A stretch of DNA of 46,346 nucleotides, taken from assembly GCF_015206895.1 (NCBI RefSeq), contig NZ_JADEXU010000054.1, positions 1-46,346 on the forward strand, in the 5' to 3' direction. Numbering within the stretch: position 1 is the first letter of the stretch; each line of letters begins with the position of its first letter. The translations under genes and the position numbers were made by a program. The notes under the pieces were generated by a model. That model made no database searches. It was not told where the DNA came from and saw only the letters and a list, made by a program, of their open reading frames with translations. Shown one piece after another: positions 25,593-34,168 of this stretch. The DNA comes from Nostoc sp. LEGE 12450. Lineage in GTDB: Bacteria; Cyanobacteriota; Cyanobacteriia; Cyanobacteriales; Nostocaceae.

Positions 25593-27911
25593 TTACTTAT
25601 CAGCCTTACCAGCCTTTTTGATCCCTTGCCATCTTTGCCGCAGTCGCTTCAAGTTAGGCGTATGACCACCATAACGCCAGCTAATATATGCTTGGCTAAT
25701 CTCATCTATTACCTCAGCAGTTGCTGGGGGATGATGCTGGTACGAGCCTCTGGCATACTCTAAAGGTGTTTGTGCTGGATGTTTACCTAAACCTTTTTGG
25801 GTTGTCCATTGCAGCATTTGTTGATAAAGGCTTTCCATTGCTGGCAATTTCTTTAACCATCGGCGGTTGCGCCACTCTCGCCACTGGCCCCAACCCAGCC
25901 AACCAAAGAAAGCCGCTGTAGTTGTCAAGATTAAGCCAGTTAATATACCAAACCAACCTTGAGAAAATAAAGCTAAAAACCAAGCGATCGCTCTAATCAC
26001 CCACCTAAATATTGTCTCAAATACATTATTCAATAAACCTGTCACTGGAGATGGTAGCCATCCAGCAACCCAGTGCCATAACTGGCGCAAGACACTAAAA
26101 GTCTGAGTATCTTCTACTGATGGAGGTATGAGAGGATGATTGGGAATTGGGTCAAAGGCAAACCAGCCATATTTCGGAAAATATACTTCCGTTATCGCAT
26201 AAGCGTCTGTATTACGGACAACATATAGCCCTGTAAATGGATTAAATTCTCCTGAACTAAACCCTGCCACTAACCGCGCTGGGATACCAATGGAACGTAG
26301 CATCACCGTGAGAACTGTGGAAAAGTGGTCTGGATAACCGCCTTTATATTTGAATAAAAAAGCTTCTACTAAGTCATCTTTTTCTCCCAAATAAGGCAAA
26401 TCTAAGGCATTTTGGGGAATAGAGTAGCGTTGTTTGAGGTATTGAGCTAGGTAGAGAGTCTTTTCATAAGGTGAATCTAAGCTTTTAAAAGACCTTGATA
26501 TCCTTTCTCGATTGTAGTTAGCAAGAATTTCTTCGGTGCGCTGTCGGACTTTTTCGGCAATTTCGGGAGGAATTTGCAGATAATGGTTCTTAATCTGTCG
26601 CGGATAATTAGTAGAAGCTTGACCTAATGAAGTGCGATCGCGGTATGGTACTTCAGAAATTACTGTGTAGGTGAGTCCTTCTGATAATTCCACAGGCGAT
26701 CGCAATCCATTTTCTGTATCAACTGCAACCATTGGTGTCGGAAAGTAAATCTCTTTTGGATAAGCCATCGCCGGAATTAGGTTAGGCAAGTCCGCCACCA
26801 CTGTATAAGTTTGTACTATTTCTTGGGTTTTAGCAGTAGTCAGAGGTGGATTCAAGTAAATTTGGTAAGACCAAGGCGATCGCTTGATGGTCGTAACTTC
26901 TTCATTACGGGAAACTTCCCATCCTTTACCCGTATAGCGGTCAAATCCTAGTACTCGCCAAAAACCCTCAGCTTGCGATCGCACCCGCATCACAACTTTA
27001 GGTTTCATCTCACCGCGCAGATTTTGGTTAATTTGGCTATTAAAACCGTAATAAAAGTTATTATCTACCTTACCTGGTTGACCACTTTGGCCTTGTCCCG
27101 TACCACTGCCTTGATTATTACCACTACCTTGACGGACATAACCGGGATTGATGATACTACGACCAGTAAAATTACCTTTTAACTGGATAGAAGAACTTAC
27201 AGGAAAATTCCGTAATTGATAACCGGGAAATCTTGGTAAAACAGCAAAAATTGCCAGTCCCAGACTGACAATTAGTAAAAAAGTCAGAGTTAAAAATTTA
27301 AAATTAAGAGTTGAGGAATTCTTTGGGTTGAATTTTTCCTTTTGAGTTTTTAATGGCTGCAAACCCAAGCGTGAGCGATAATCTAGCACTAAAGTTGGCA
27401 GAGCGATCGCTAAAAATAACAGCAACACAGGTGCAAATGCTAAAGTCTGACTTAGCGTTGCCGCCACACCCAATAAAATCAGTCCTATAACAATCGAATA
27501 GCCCAAATTTTTCCGGCGGGGTGTATCAAAGCTGTGCAACACCTGAAGTTGAATTAATAACTCCGCCAAACCCAACCGCGTATCATTTAACTCTCCTACT
27601 AACCGCCCAAAGAAAGCGCCCAGCGCTATTAACATTCCAATAGCGATGCAAAACTGAACTGCAACATTGGCATCTCGGCGACGATAGTAACTCCAAATCG
27701 CACCCAATACACTCAGAGGTAACGCCCAAAAACTGAATGAAGTCTCAGCGGCGATATCTGTCGCCCCAATTCCCAAAATAACCAATGCTAACACCAGCAC
27801 CCGCAAGGAAATTGAATCTTCCACTTCTGTCAAAGGCGATCGCTGCAAATTTTGCCGCCAATTACCCACAGGGACACGCCAAAACCGATTCATCCTGGAT
27901 AAGTTGAGCAT
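25593..27911 (-). CDS. TgpA-type membrane transglutaminase-fold protein, catalytic Cys and His replaced
   Basis: 772 residues: N-terminal membrane helices (about 35-225), an extracytoplasmic transglutaminase-like domain, a further helix (about 655-680) and a soluble DUF4129-like C-terminus. Active transglutaminase-fold enzymes read GYCEHF and DAHAW; here they read GYPDHF (Pro527 at the Cys position) and DAYAIT (Tyr571 at the His position). Only the Asp of FDPIP (Asp587) is kept. The fold is intact and the reading frame has no damage, so this appears to be a pseudoenzyme rather than a decayed gene. A low-complexity Gly/Gln/Ser loop occurs at 260-282. Role unknown. Confidence 0.88.
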   Translation of the reverse strand: MLNLSRMNRFWRVPVGNWRQNLQRSPLTEVEDSISLRVLVLALVILGIGATDIAAETSFSFWALPLSVLGAIWSYYRRRDANVAVQFCIAIGMLIALGAFFGRLVGELNDTRLGLAELLIQLQVLHSFDTPRRKNLGYSIVIGLILLGVAATLSQTLAFAPVLLLFLAIALPTLVLDYRSRLGLQPLKTQKEKFNPKNSSTLNFKFLTLTFLLIVSLGLAIFAVLPRFPGYQLRNFPVSSSIQLKGNFTGRSIINPGYVRQGSGNNQGSGTGQGQSGQPGKVDNNFYYGFNSQINQNLRGEMKPKVVMRVRSQAEGFWRVLGFDRYTGKGWEVSRNEEVTTIKRSPWSYQIYLNPPLTTAKTQEIVQTYTVVADLPNLIPAMAYPKEIYFPTPMVAVDTENGLRSPVELSEGLTYTVISEVPYRDRTSLGQASTNYPRQIKNHYLQIPPEIAEKVRQRTEEILANYNRERISRSFKSLDSPYEKTLYLAQYLKQRYSIPQNALDLPYLGEKDDLVEAFLFKYKGGYPDHFSTVLTVMLRSIGIPARLVAGFSSGEFNPFTGLYVVRNTDAYAITEVYFPKYGWFAFDPIPNHPLIPPSVEDTQTFSVLRQLWHWVAGWLPSPVTGLLNNVFETIFRWVIRAIAWFLALFSQGWFGILTGLILTTTAAFFGWLGWGQWREWRNRRWLKKLPAMESLYQQMLQWTTQKGLGKHPAQTPLEYARGSYQHHPPATAEVIDEISQAYISWRYGGHTPNLKRLRQRWQGIKKAGKADK

Positions 27912-28034
27912 TTCGAGTCTAAGTTATAGATGCCACGGAAACAATGTTGAGGACGAAACTATTCGCCCTACTTTAAAGTATTCCCGTTAGAAGAAGCTTT
28001 ATTATCCTGTCTTCATTCATCTATCGGACTGATA

Positions 28035-28158
28035 TTTGATTTTTGAAAAAACTCGACTCGGTACAATTCAAAAAGCCTTCTTTCCTATTGCCTATTGCCT
28101 CTTGCCTTCCTACGCAAGTAAATATGGCTACGCTCCCGTGAGGGATACAAAAATCAAA
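28035..28158. mobile_element. MITE-like element with 11-bp terminal inverted repeats, copy 2
   Basis: Perfect terminal inverted repeats TTTGATTTTTG (28035-28045) and CAAAAATCAAA (28148-28158). Interior homologous to 18923-19040. The base changes between the two copies' ends are mostly matched on both arms. Confidence 0.72.
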
Positions 28159-28202
28159 GCGGATTCCCATATCAAGGTTTAGCGCCTATTTTTACAAAAT
28201 AA

Positions 28203-28231
28203 AAAGGTTGAAAACAGAGTTTTCAACCTTT
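28203..28231 (-). terminator. Rho-independent terminator-like hairpin
   Basis: Perfect 13-base arms AAAGGTTGAAAAC and GTTTTCAACCTTT with loop AGA. On the minus strand the hairpin is followed by TTATTTTG, extending the U-rich arm, so it would end minus-strand transcription. The upstream minus-strand genes are hetZ-patU, about 370 bp away. Confidence 0.6.
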
Positions 28232-28316
28232 GCTTCCCTTCTCCTGTCGTAGGGTTTCATTGCGCCAAGAGTGAACATAATTTTGTATAAAAAAACAGCA
28301 CAATCGAATAAATTCG

Positions 28317-28344
28317 TTGTGAAAAATTGGTTGCTTGGTAAAAT
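28317..28344 (+). promoter_or_regulatory. Sigma-70-type promoter for the structured RNA
   Basis: TTGTGA (28317-28322), 16-bp spacer, TAAAAT (28339-28344). The start point would be at about 28351. No coding sequence follows on this strand. Confidence 0.55.
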
Positions 28345-28350
28345 AGAGGC

Positions 28351-28560
28351 GAAATCAGCACAAAAAACTAACTCGTTCCCCAGGCTTTGGTAGTAACCGA
28401 GTGGACTGACGAGTATCCACGAACATTCAATTTATGGGATGGAGGGTGAGTCTACACCCACTGATTAACTGTAACTACGCCTAAGTATAAGTAAGCACCC
28501 TGTTGCTAGTAGTATCTAGAGACTGAAAAAGCCCCAAGGCAACAGCTAGGGAATAGTTAC
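28351..28560 (+). ncRNA. Putative structured RNA with 6S-like long-range pairing
   Basis: No plausible coding frame is found, but the region has a promoter upstream and complementary ends: AACT (28366-28369) with AGTT (28555-28558), TTCCC (28376-28380) with GGGAA (28549-28553), and GCTTTGG (28384-28390) with CCAAGGC (28534-28540). Internal hairpins include GGGTG/CACCC near 28444-28460 and GTGGA/TCCAC near 28402-28420. An irregular long hairpin of about 200 nt is the shape of 6S RNA, which binds RNA polymerase. I could not recall a matching sequence, so identity is inferred from shape only. It lies between the hetZ-patU stop and its likely terminator, antisense to any patU read-through. Confidence 0.45.
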
Positions 28561-28602
28561 CTTAAGATATGCGGCATTACGTACTAGCCGTGGTAATTAA
28601 GA

Positions 28603-29580
28603 TTAGACAGTGGGATTAATGACAAACAAAAGCGGCTGTTGGTCTATTTCTGGAAACTCAACTTCCAGAGTATAAGTTGGGTTAAGTTGCTCACAACCTA
28701 ACTCTACACTTAAGTATCCCGAATTCGAAGATGTTGCCATTGCTAAAGTGCCACTTCCACGAATTATCAAAGTTCCTTTAACAGGTAACTCAGCCTGAAC
28801 AAGTAACTTCGTAAGTTTACCTACAGACTGATACTCTACTCTGATGTTCAAATTACCGACAGTGGTTAGCCATTGTCTTTCTACCACTGGACTGGTTGCT
28901 GAAAGTGGTAGAGTCAAATTTTCCAGCAGTTGTTTAGCTGCCAGCAACGACAAAGCCATCTGTTGACGCGGCTGTAAATCTGAGTAATCGCTCTCAATAT
29001 TGGGCATTGTCTCTAGAGTACTGACAGAGCGATAGGTACTTCTTAGCACCAATCCAGCTATATCATTTAGTGCTTGAGACTCGTTGGGAAAAAAGTTCTC
29101 CACCACTTGAACTAATTTTGCCCCTAGAGGAACTGAAGATGTCACCAATGCCTGACACTGTTCCAGTAATTGCTGGAAAACTCTCTCCGGCAAGGGGCAA
29201 GGCAGTTTCAGCTTCGACTGTTGTACCATCCATCCCCAGGTAGGAACGAGCGTCATTGACGGCTCATCAACAAAATCGGGATAGTCGATTAATTGTGTTT
29301 CCCAGGGAAACAAAGGTGGGTGGTCTTGGGCTTGGATTTGTAACCGATGTTTAATGACGGCTTGAAAACGATCTTGCACAGTAGGAATTTCTCCCAATTG
29401 AAGGGTCTGGGGCGTTACTCCCAATTTTGGCTCACTGCTTTTTGAAGCAGTGGCTTCATTGATGAGTTTTTTTACCCCGTCATTTTCCTCAGATTCTACC
29501 GATTGCTCGTTATTTTTGACATCATCTGTCAATAACCAACCGAGATACTGGTATTGTGAGGATTCTGAGTCACTATTCAT
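28603..29580 (-). CDS. patU: Heterocyst pattern protein PatU (undivided)
   Basis: 325 residues from the ATG at 29580, which overlaps the hetZ stop by eight bases. N-terminal part includes YLGWLLTDDVKNNE, then an acidic, low-complexity linker; the C-terminal part from about residue 80 (RFQAVIKHRLQ, then PWETQLIDYPDFVDEPSMTL and VPTWGWMVQQSKLKL) matches the PatU3 type. In Anabaena sp. PCC 7120 the gene is split into patU5 and patU3; here a single frame covers both. PatU3 acts with HetZ in spacing heterocysts along filaments. The overlap implies translational coupling to hetZ. Recognition is from memory of the pair, supported by the context. Confidence 0.82.
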   Translation of the reverse strand: MNSDSESSQYQYLGWLLTDDVKNNEQSVESEENDGVKKLINEATASKSSEPKLGVTPQTLQLGEIPTVQDRFQAVIKHRLQIQAQDHPPLFPWETQLIDYPDFVDEPSMTLVPTWGWMVQQSKLKLPCPLPERVFQQLLEQCQALVTSSVPLGAKLVQVVENFFPNESQALNDIAGLVLRSTYRSVSTLETMPNIESDYSDLQPRQQMALSLLAAKQLLENLTLPLSATSPVVERQWLTTVGNLNIRVEYQSVGKLTKLLVQAELPVKGTLIIRGSGTLAMATSSNSGYLSVELGCEQLNPTYTLEVEFPEIDQQPLLFVINPTV

Positions 29581-30778
29581 GAGTAGATGCACCTGATCCG
29601 GACACTAATGAGTTACGAATTTCCCAAGCTTGCTCAAGAATCTTAAACCATCGTTTTTGAAGTTGTGCCATTGACAGCCCTAAAGTTTTGGCGATTTTTT
29701 CATCGGCTTGTCCTTGTTGCTTCAACTCTAATAAAGACCGTTGCTTATTGTCCATCTGTGCTGTGTATACTTGCCATTGCTGGGGAGTTAAGCCCAAATT
29801 GGTGTGCAAAGAAGCTTCCAGCCACTCGTGAACTAATTCCCAACGGTGTAATAAAGCAAACCGAATTAAATGATACTTGAAGCGCTGCTGTAAGTAATCT
29901 CTCTGACGAGGGGTTAAACCTAAAATCGACTCTATTTCTTGTGCTGAGAGATCCTGGAGGCGGAGAGAAAAGTAATCAGCACAGTCAGATTGTTGTCGTT
30001 GTTCGAGATAATTCATTAATTCTGTAACCACAACCGAACGCAAGGTATCTTCTTCAGGTTCGGGTTCGGCTTGCGTTGCCATTGTGGAGCGCAATTGATG
30101 CACTGCGGGTTCTTCCCAAGAACCATCGCCTTCGTTATTGCTACCTTCTGCGGCTTGTTCTATATCTACGCTGGTTTCTGGGGGCTGCTGTTGAGAAAAA
30201 GTTTGTGCCCGCAAGATAATTAGCTGCTGCTGACGGCCTGGTAAGGGAATGCGTCGTTTGCCGTAGCGCTCGGTAAATGCCATATACTCAGACAATTCTA
30301 GAAGCGTCTGAGGGCGATAAGTAGCACCAAGTTGATTTTCTCGCCGGAAAGCGTTTAATGCTTCCAGATAAAAACTTTGTAAAAAATCTTCGATTATAGT
30401 CAGTCGCCCTTGATAACTCAATTGCTTCTGAGGCGGATTAATGTATCGATAAATAATTGCACTCAGAGTGCTGTGTAATTCTACCCTGCCCCGATTTGAA
30501 CCCAACTGATAGTACCTGAGACACTGTTGTAGCCGATGCCGAGCCAGGGTCATCGCCGAGCTTTCTACAGTTCCAGAAGCTTGAATACGTTTGCTCTCAT
30601 GGCAAATCCGATATACTTCGGTGGTAATACGTCTTGCTACATCATGGCAATTCTGTTCCGAAGCTTTGGTCGATTGTTGAAACTCCTTGGATAGGAGTTG
30701 AAAGATCACCTCCACGCCTTTAGAATTTTCTCCCAGAATATTTGCAGATGGAATAGTTGCGGTTGCGGCTGAATTCAT
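29573..30778 (-). CDS. hetZ: Heterocyst differentiation protein HetZ
   Basis: 401 residues from the ATG at 30778; a TTG five codons upstream is also in frame. Sequence landmarks: MNSAATATIPSANILGENSK, GTVESSAMTLARHRLQQCLRYYQL, RRENQLGATYRPQTLLELSEY and a C-terminal half with repeated helix-turn-helix-like stretches (LSAQEIESILGLTPRQRDYL and KIAKTLGLSMAQLQKRW) as in sigma-region-4-like folds. HetZ is a DNA-binding regulator acting early in heterocyst differentiation, near HetR. It is followed by overlapping patU. Divergent from a small hypothetical gene across a 204-bp gap that must hold its promoter; no NtcA-type site was verified. Confidence 0.92.
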   Translation of the reverse strand: MNSAATATIPSANILGENSKGVEVIFQLLSKEFQQSTKASEQNCHDVARRITTEVYRICHESKRIQASGTVESSAMTLARHRLQQCLRYYQLGSNRGRVELHSTLSAIIYRYINPPQKQLSYQGRLTIIEDFLQSFYLEALNAFRRENQLGATYRPQTLLELSEYMAFTERYGKRRIPLPGRQQQLIILRAQTFSQQQPPETSVDIEQAAEGSNNEGDGSWEEPAVHQLRSTMATQAEPEPEEDTLRSVVVTELMNYLEQRQQSDCADYFSLRLQDLSAQEIESILGLTPRQRDYLQQRFKYHLIRFALLHRWELVHEWLEASLHTNLGLTPQQWQVYTAQMDNKQRSLLELKQQGQADEKIAKTLGLSMAQLQKRWFKILEQAWEIRNSLVSGSGASTHE

Positions 30779-30982
30779 AGTCTCAGTTTTCAAAAGACCT
30801 TAAGTATTTAAATACAACCTGTACGACTGTGGGTGTTGGCTTTTTTGGTTTTACGTATAAGCTAAACGCAGACCAATCCTACATTCAGGATATGGCTGAT
30901 TTTATTATTCCCAACTTGGATGGGATTGTTCACACTTTGATAGATGTTATTGCCATTACCCAGGAGCCGTATACAAGTCATT

Positions 30983-31456
30983 ATGGATTTAGAAGCACAA
31001 ATTCAATTGCTGATTGACAATGCACCCCGCGATGGTATAACACCAAATCTGATTGCAGCAATTGCTCCTGCCCTTAGAGCGATCGCTCAAAAATTACGTC
31101 ACTCCCAGTACTATATTCTCCAAAATTCGGAGGCAAGCTGGGTTTTAACTACCTTGAGCAATCGTGCTAATCCAGGATTGGAAAAGCGAGTTATTTACGC
31201 TTTCCCTACCATACAGGATGTCTCTCTAATTTCCCCTGCTGGGCTTGACCCTCAAATGCTAGCTAAAATTGTTCCTGTCACCCATATTTTGTTCCAATTA
31301 GTGGCATTGGAACCCGTAGATAGTATCCTTTTTTTGGAAACGCCGGGTAAGACCACTCATACCGTCGAAATTCGGCGAACTGATCTAGAGAAACTCATGC
31401 AACAAAGGTTGCAGCAGCAGCGATCGCCTAAACAGATACCCCCTGATATTGCATAG
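30983..31456 (+). CDS. Conserved cyanobacterial protein, function unknown
   Basis: 157 residues from the ATG at 30983 (frame open to 30944). Begins MDLEAQIQLLIDNAPRDG and contains APALRAIAQKLRHSQYYILQ, an LTTLSNRANPGLEKRV stretch, and VTHILFQLVALEPVDSIL, suggesting a single small alpha/beta domain without membrane segments or known catalytic motif. Divergent from hetZ; such proteins occur near hetZ in relatives, but no role is claimed. A strong hairpin follows two bases after its stop. Confidence 0.75.
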   Translation: MDLEAQIQLLIDNAPRDGITPNLIAAIAPALRAIAQKLRHSQYYILQNSEASWVLTTLSNRANPGLEKRVIYAFPTIQDVSLISPAGLDPQMLAKIVPVTHILFQLVALEPVDSILFLETPGKTTHTVEIRRTDLEKLMQQRLQQQRSPKQIPPDIA

Positions 31457-31457
31457 A

Positions 31458-31507
31458 AAAATTTGGGATGTGGGATTTTTTAGATACAATCCCACATCCC
31501 AAATTTT
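31458..31507. terminator. Perfect 20-bp-arm hairpin, possible terminator
   Basis: Arms AAAATTTGGGATGTGGGATT (31458-31477) and its exact complement at 31488-31507, ten-base loop. It begins immediately after a stop codon. The arms' AT-rich bases give a U-tract-like end on either strand. The sequence is also REP-like (GGGATGTGGGATT). Confidence 0.6.
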
Positions 31508-31740
31508 AAATCTCAAATTTGTTTGAAAAAGTTTTTGATGAAAAGAAATTAATGCCAATTACGACCCTTTTAGTTCTTTAAAGAACCAGGCGATCGGCCT
31601 AATCTAAAATTGGTGAACAAACAGTTATCAGTGAACATTTTTCAAAATTTAGCTGACAACTGAGCCAAATTTCCCCACCTAAGAACATTTGGTAGGTTTA
31701 ACTTGGCATCTAAAGCCCCATTTTCTACCTAATAACTGAG

Positions 31741-32712
31741 TTAATAGAGGCGACTCAGTGTGTACTCAGCTATGTTAATCAATGCCTGGTGACATTCTGA
31801 GGGTGGGAGAACTGCAAGATGTTCAATTGCTAACTTAGCATGGTGAGCAGCTAACTCCCGCGCCTGGTGTATGCCTTGACTATCTTGAATTAGTGCTAGT
31901 GCTTGCTCCAAATCTCCATCTTGAGCAAACTCTCGTTCAATTAGCACTTCCAAGGATGGTTTTTCCGCTAAAGCAAATAAAACAGGCGCAGTCAGATTAC
32001 CACTTTTGAGATCAGACCCCACTGGTTTACCCAAGGTATCTGTCGTACTAGTGAAATCTAGAATGTCGTCAACGATTTGAAATGCTATACCAAAATGACG
32101 ACCGTAGTTATAGAGATGCTCAACAGTTTCCCGCGAGACTTCACTAAGTAACCCAGCAGCTTTAGAACTGTTGGCGATTAACGAAGCTGTTTTGTAATAA
32201 CTCTTCTGGAGGTAAGTTTCAATAGAGATACCACCATCAAAACGATTTAGTCCCTGCTGGATCTCCCCAGTAGCCAGATCCATTATGACTTCTGAGAGGA
32301 GTTTCACAACCTCCAAATTGTCCAAGTTTGCTAAATACCAGGACGATTGGGCAAAAAGAAAATCTCCTGCTAATATGGCAATGCGATTACCGAACAAACT
32401 ATGAACGGTAGGAACGCCTCGCCGCACGTCTGATTCATCTACCACATCGTCATGTACCAAGCTTGCTGTGTGAATCATTTCTGTAATCTCAGCTAGGCGG
32501 CGATGACGCGGTGTAATATCTTGCTCTAACATTGTTGCCCGCGATATTAGCAGGACAATTGCTGGTCTGATACGCTTTCCCCCAGCTCCGAATAAATGTT
32601 CGGCTGCTGCAAACAAAATGGGGTGGCGATTTCCAACTAGCTGTTTTAGGTTATCTGCTAGTAGTCGCAGGTCTGCTTCCACAGGGGTAAACAGGGAGGT
32701 GGCTGGGGTCAT
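31741..32712 (-). CDS. sds: Solanesyl (all-trans polyprenyl) diphosphate synthase
   Basis: 323 residues. Both aspartate-rich motifs are complete: first DDVVD (88-92) in LVHDDVVDESDVRRG and second DDILD (215-219) in QIVDDILDF. Small residues precede the first motif (HTAS), the arrangement of long-chain synthases. It condenses isopentenyl diphosphate onto an allylic primer to make the side chain of plastoquinone. KTASL and KPVGSDLKSGNLTAP are also in place. Single gene, normal length; chain length is assumed from the cyanobacterial family. Confidence 0.92.
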   Translation of the reverse strand: MTPATSLFTPVEADLRLLADNLKQLVGNRHPILFAAAEHLFGAGGKRIRPAIVLLISRATMLEQDITPRHRRLAEITEMIHTASLVHDDVVDESDVRRGVPTVHSLFGNRIAILAGDFLFAQSSWYLANLDNLEVVKLLSEVIMDLATGEIQQGLNRFDGGISIETYLQKSYYKTASLIANSSKAAGLLSEVSRETVEHLYNYGRHFGIAFQIVDDILDFTSTTDTLGKPVGSDLKSGNLTAPVLFALAEKPSLEVLIEREFAQDGDLEQALALIQDSQGIHQARELAAHHAKLAIEHLAVLPPSECHQALINIAEYTLSRLY

Positions 32713-33658
32713 GGATGGGCGGACTCTGACTTAGGTTACGAAAGTTTACATATCCTACACTCATTTTAAGATAACCCTGTGCCAGCGCAAAGTTTTCATA
32801 AGACAATCCCATTTTCATGAGTCTATGGTGATAGTTAAGGTTGCCAATACTTTTGTCAATAAGTAATTATGCTTAATTACTGGGAGAATCATATTTTAAA
32901 CTAACTTAAAAGATGACTTTTCAGTATACCAAGACAAATACTAGTTTTAATTATATTAAGTAGTTTGCCAGTACAGGTTTACCCCTACAGATTAAAGCGA
33001 AATTCAAGCAATATTACTTATTGACAAAATGGATATAATTTAAATTGAGTTGCCAATGGATAAAACTAAATTTCTTCATAACTGAAGTGTAGCTATTCAA
33101 AAAATTTGAAATTTAGCAGTGGAATGGGCTTCAAATTCAGGGTCGTTGTGTTACGCTAAAATATAGGAATTTTAAATTTTTCAGATATTCACACTCCAAA
33201 GTAGTTCACTTACTAAGTGATTTTACTGTATCGGTAATGTGAGTCTAAAATAATTAGTCGTAGCATAGATTAAGGGAATAATCCCTTTAATTTTTCCTAC
33301 GATATGCAAAACTCCTGGCTTGGAGCTATGCTATATCCCTATGGGAAGCCGCTACACGTCTTCAGCGCACGTTGAGCGCAAGCATTGCTCTTTTCACAGC
33401 AGTGTGAGTAAAAATAACGCAGATCAAGTAGACCGATGAGAATCGTAGTTTTAGATTGCTAAACGGTAATCTAACTGCTGTGGATCTATGGTCTGCAAGA
33501 AGTCTCATTAAACAATAAATTCTTTGTCCGTAGAGAATTTTATCTCTATAGGTAATTTTACCATAGGAAGCTACAGCAATCAAGAATGTACTTGGTTGGC
33601 TGAGGTTCTACTAATTTTATGGAATTTTATATTCGTTTGAAAGGGTGCTAGTAGAACA
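32713..33658. other. Long gene-free region
   Basis: About 945 bp, AT-rich, with no convincing gene. A REP-like remnant GGCTTGGAGCTATGCTATAT / GGGAAGCCGCTACACGTC occurs near 33317-33361. At its right end is the inverted repeat described separately (33605-33657). A 73-codon minus-strand frame at 33362-33583 runs through the repeat remnant and is not supported. Confidence 0.5.
33605..33657. promoter_or_regulatory. Perfect 9-bp inverted repeat next to a start codon
   Basis: GTTCTACTA (33605-33613) and TAGTAGAAC (33649-33657), separated by 35 bp. The right arm ends one base before the ATG at 33659 of the small membrane-protein frame. It could be an operator pair or a hairpin covering the translation start. 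Confidence 0.4.
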
Positions 33659-33856
33659 ATGATTTACGGAAGTATACCTATGATGATTTTTATTTTAGCG
33701 TCTGGATATTTGTTCACAGTCTACCTGTTATTGGCACTGGCAAAGCGAACGGGTACAAAGACTGTTCCTAAAAGTTTTCCTTCATCCGCCGAAGGAAAAC
33801 ACAAGCAGGAGATATCAGTAAGGGCAAAGGTGATTGAAGCTGTTAATAGTCAGTAG
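33659..33856 (+). CDS. Small membrane protein, function unknown
   Basis: 65 residues (58 if starting at the ATG at 33680, which has GGAAG seven bases upstream). One membrane helix MIFILASGYLFTVYLLLALA is followed by a short Lys-rich cytoplasmic tail. Not recognised. Supported by a helix of correct length, a plausible ribosome site and the flanking inverted repeat, but short and unconfirmed. Confidence 0.5.
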   Translation: MIYGSIPMMIFILASGYLFTVYLLLALAKRTGTKTVPKSFPSSAEGKHKQEISVRAKVIEAVNSQ

Positions 33857-34078
33857 TGGGTAGTAAGGAGTTAGGAGTTATTAATTCAAAACTTTTAACT
33901 CTTAATACTGATTACATCTGAGGTTGCTTGCGAACAAGGGGATTTTGCCCCTTGCCTCACTAGCTTGATTCTGTAAAGTTTCACAAAGAATTGGTATAAA
34001 CCTCGTCTAGCTCGAAACCTGTGGTTTTTCTGCCAAAAAATATAAAAAACATTAGAAATGCCCTTGGTTTAAATCGTT

Positions 34079-34168
34079 CTATTTGTTTGGGTCGTTTTTA
34101 TCCTTTTTGTCCTTGGGATCTTTTTTAGGTTTTTTAACTTCTTTATTACTTTTTCTTTCCTTCGACAT
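34079..34168 (-). CDS. Very small Lys-rich protein (29 residues)
   Basis: ATG at 34168 with GGAG seven bases upstream; stop TAG at 34079. The product begins MSKERKSNKEVKKPKKDPKD and continues with more Lys, Asp and Asn, about 40 percent lysine, with no hydrophobic stretch. It resembles short basic bacterial proteins of the SKERKSNKExKKPKK kind; no function known. The good ribosome site and codon use argue that it is real. Confidence 0.65.
   Translation of the reverse strand: MSKERKSNKEVKKPKKDPKDKKDKNDPNK

Noticed and set aside
30829..31017. 62-codon plus-strand ORF in the hetZ upstream region
   Set aside because: It overlaps the better-supported 157-residue gene in another frame and lies in the likely hetZ promoter region.
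33362..33583. A 73-codon minus-strand ORF
   Set aside because: Built partly on REP-like repeat sequence, with no ribosome site or conserved pattern.
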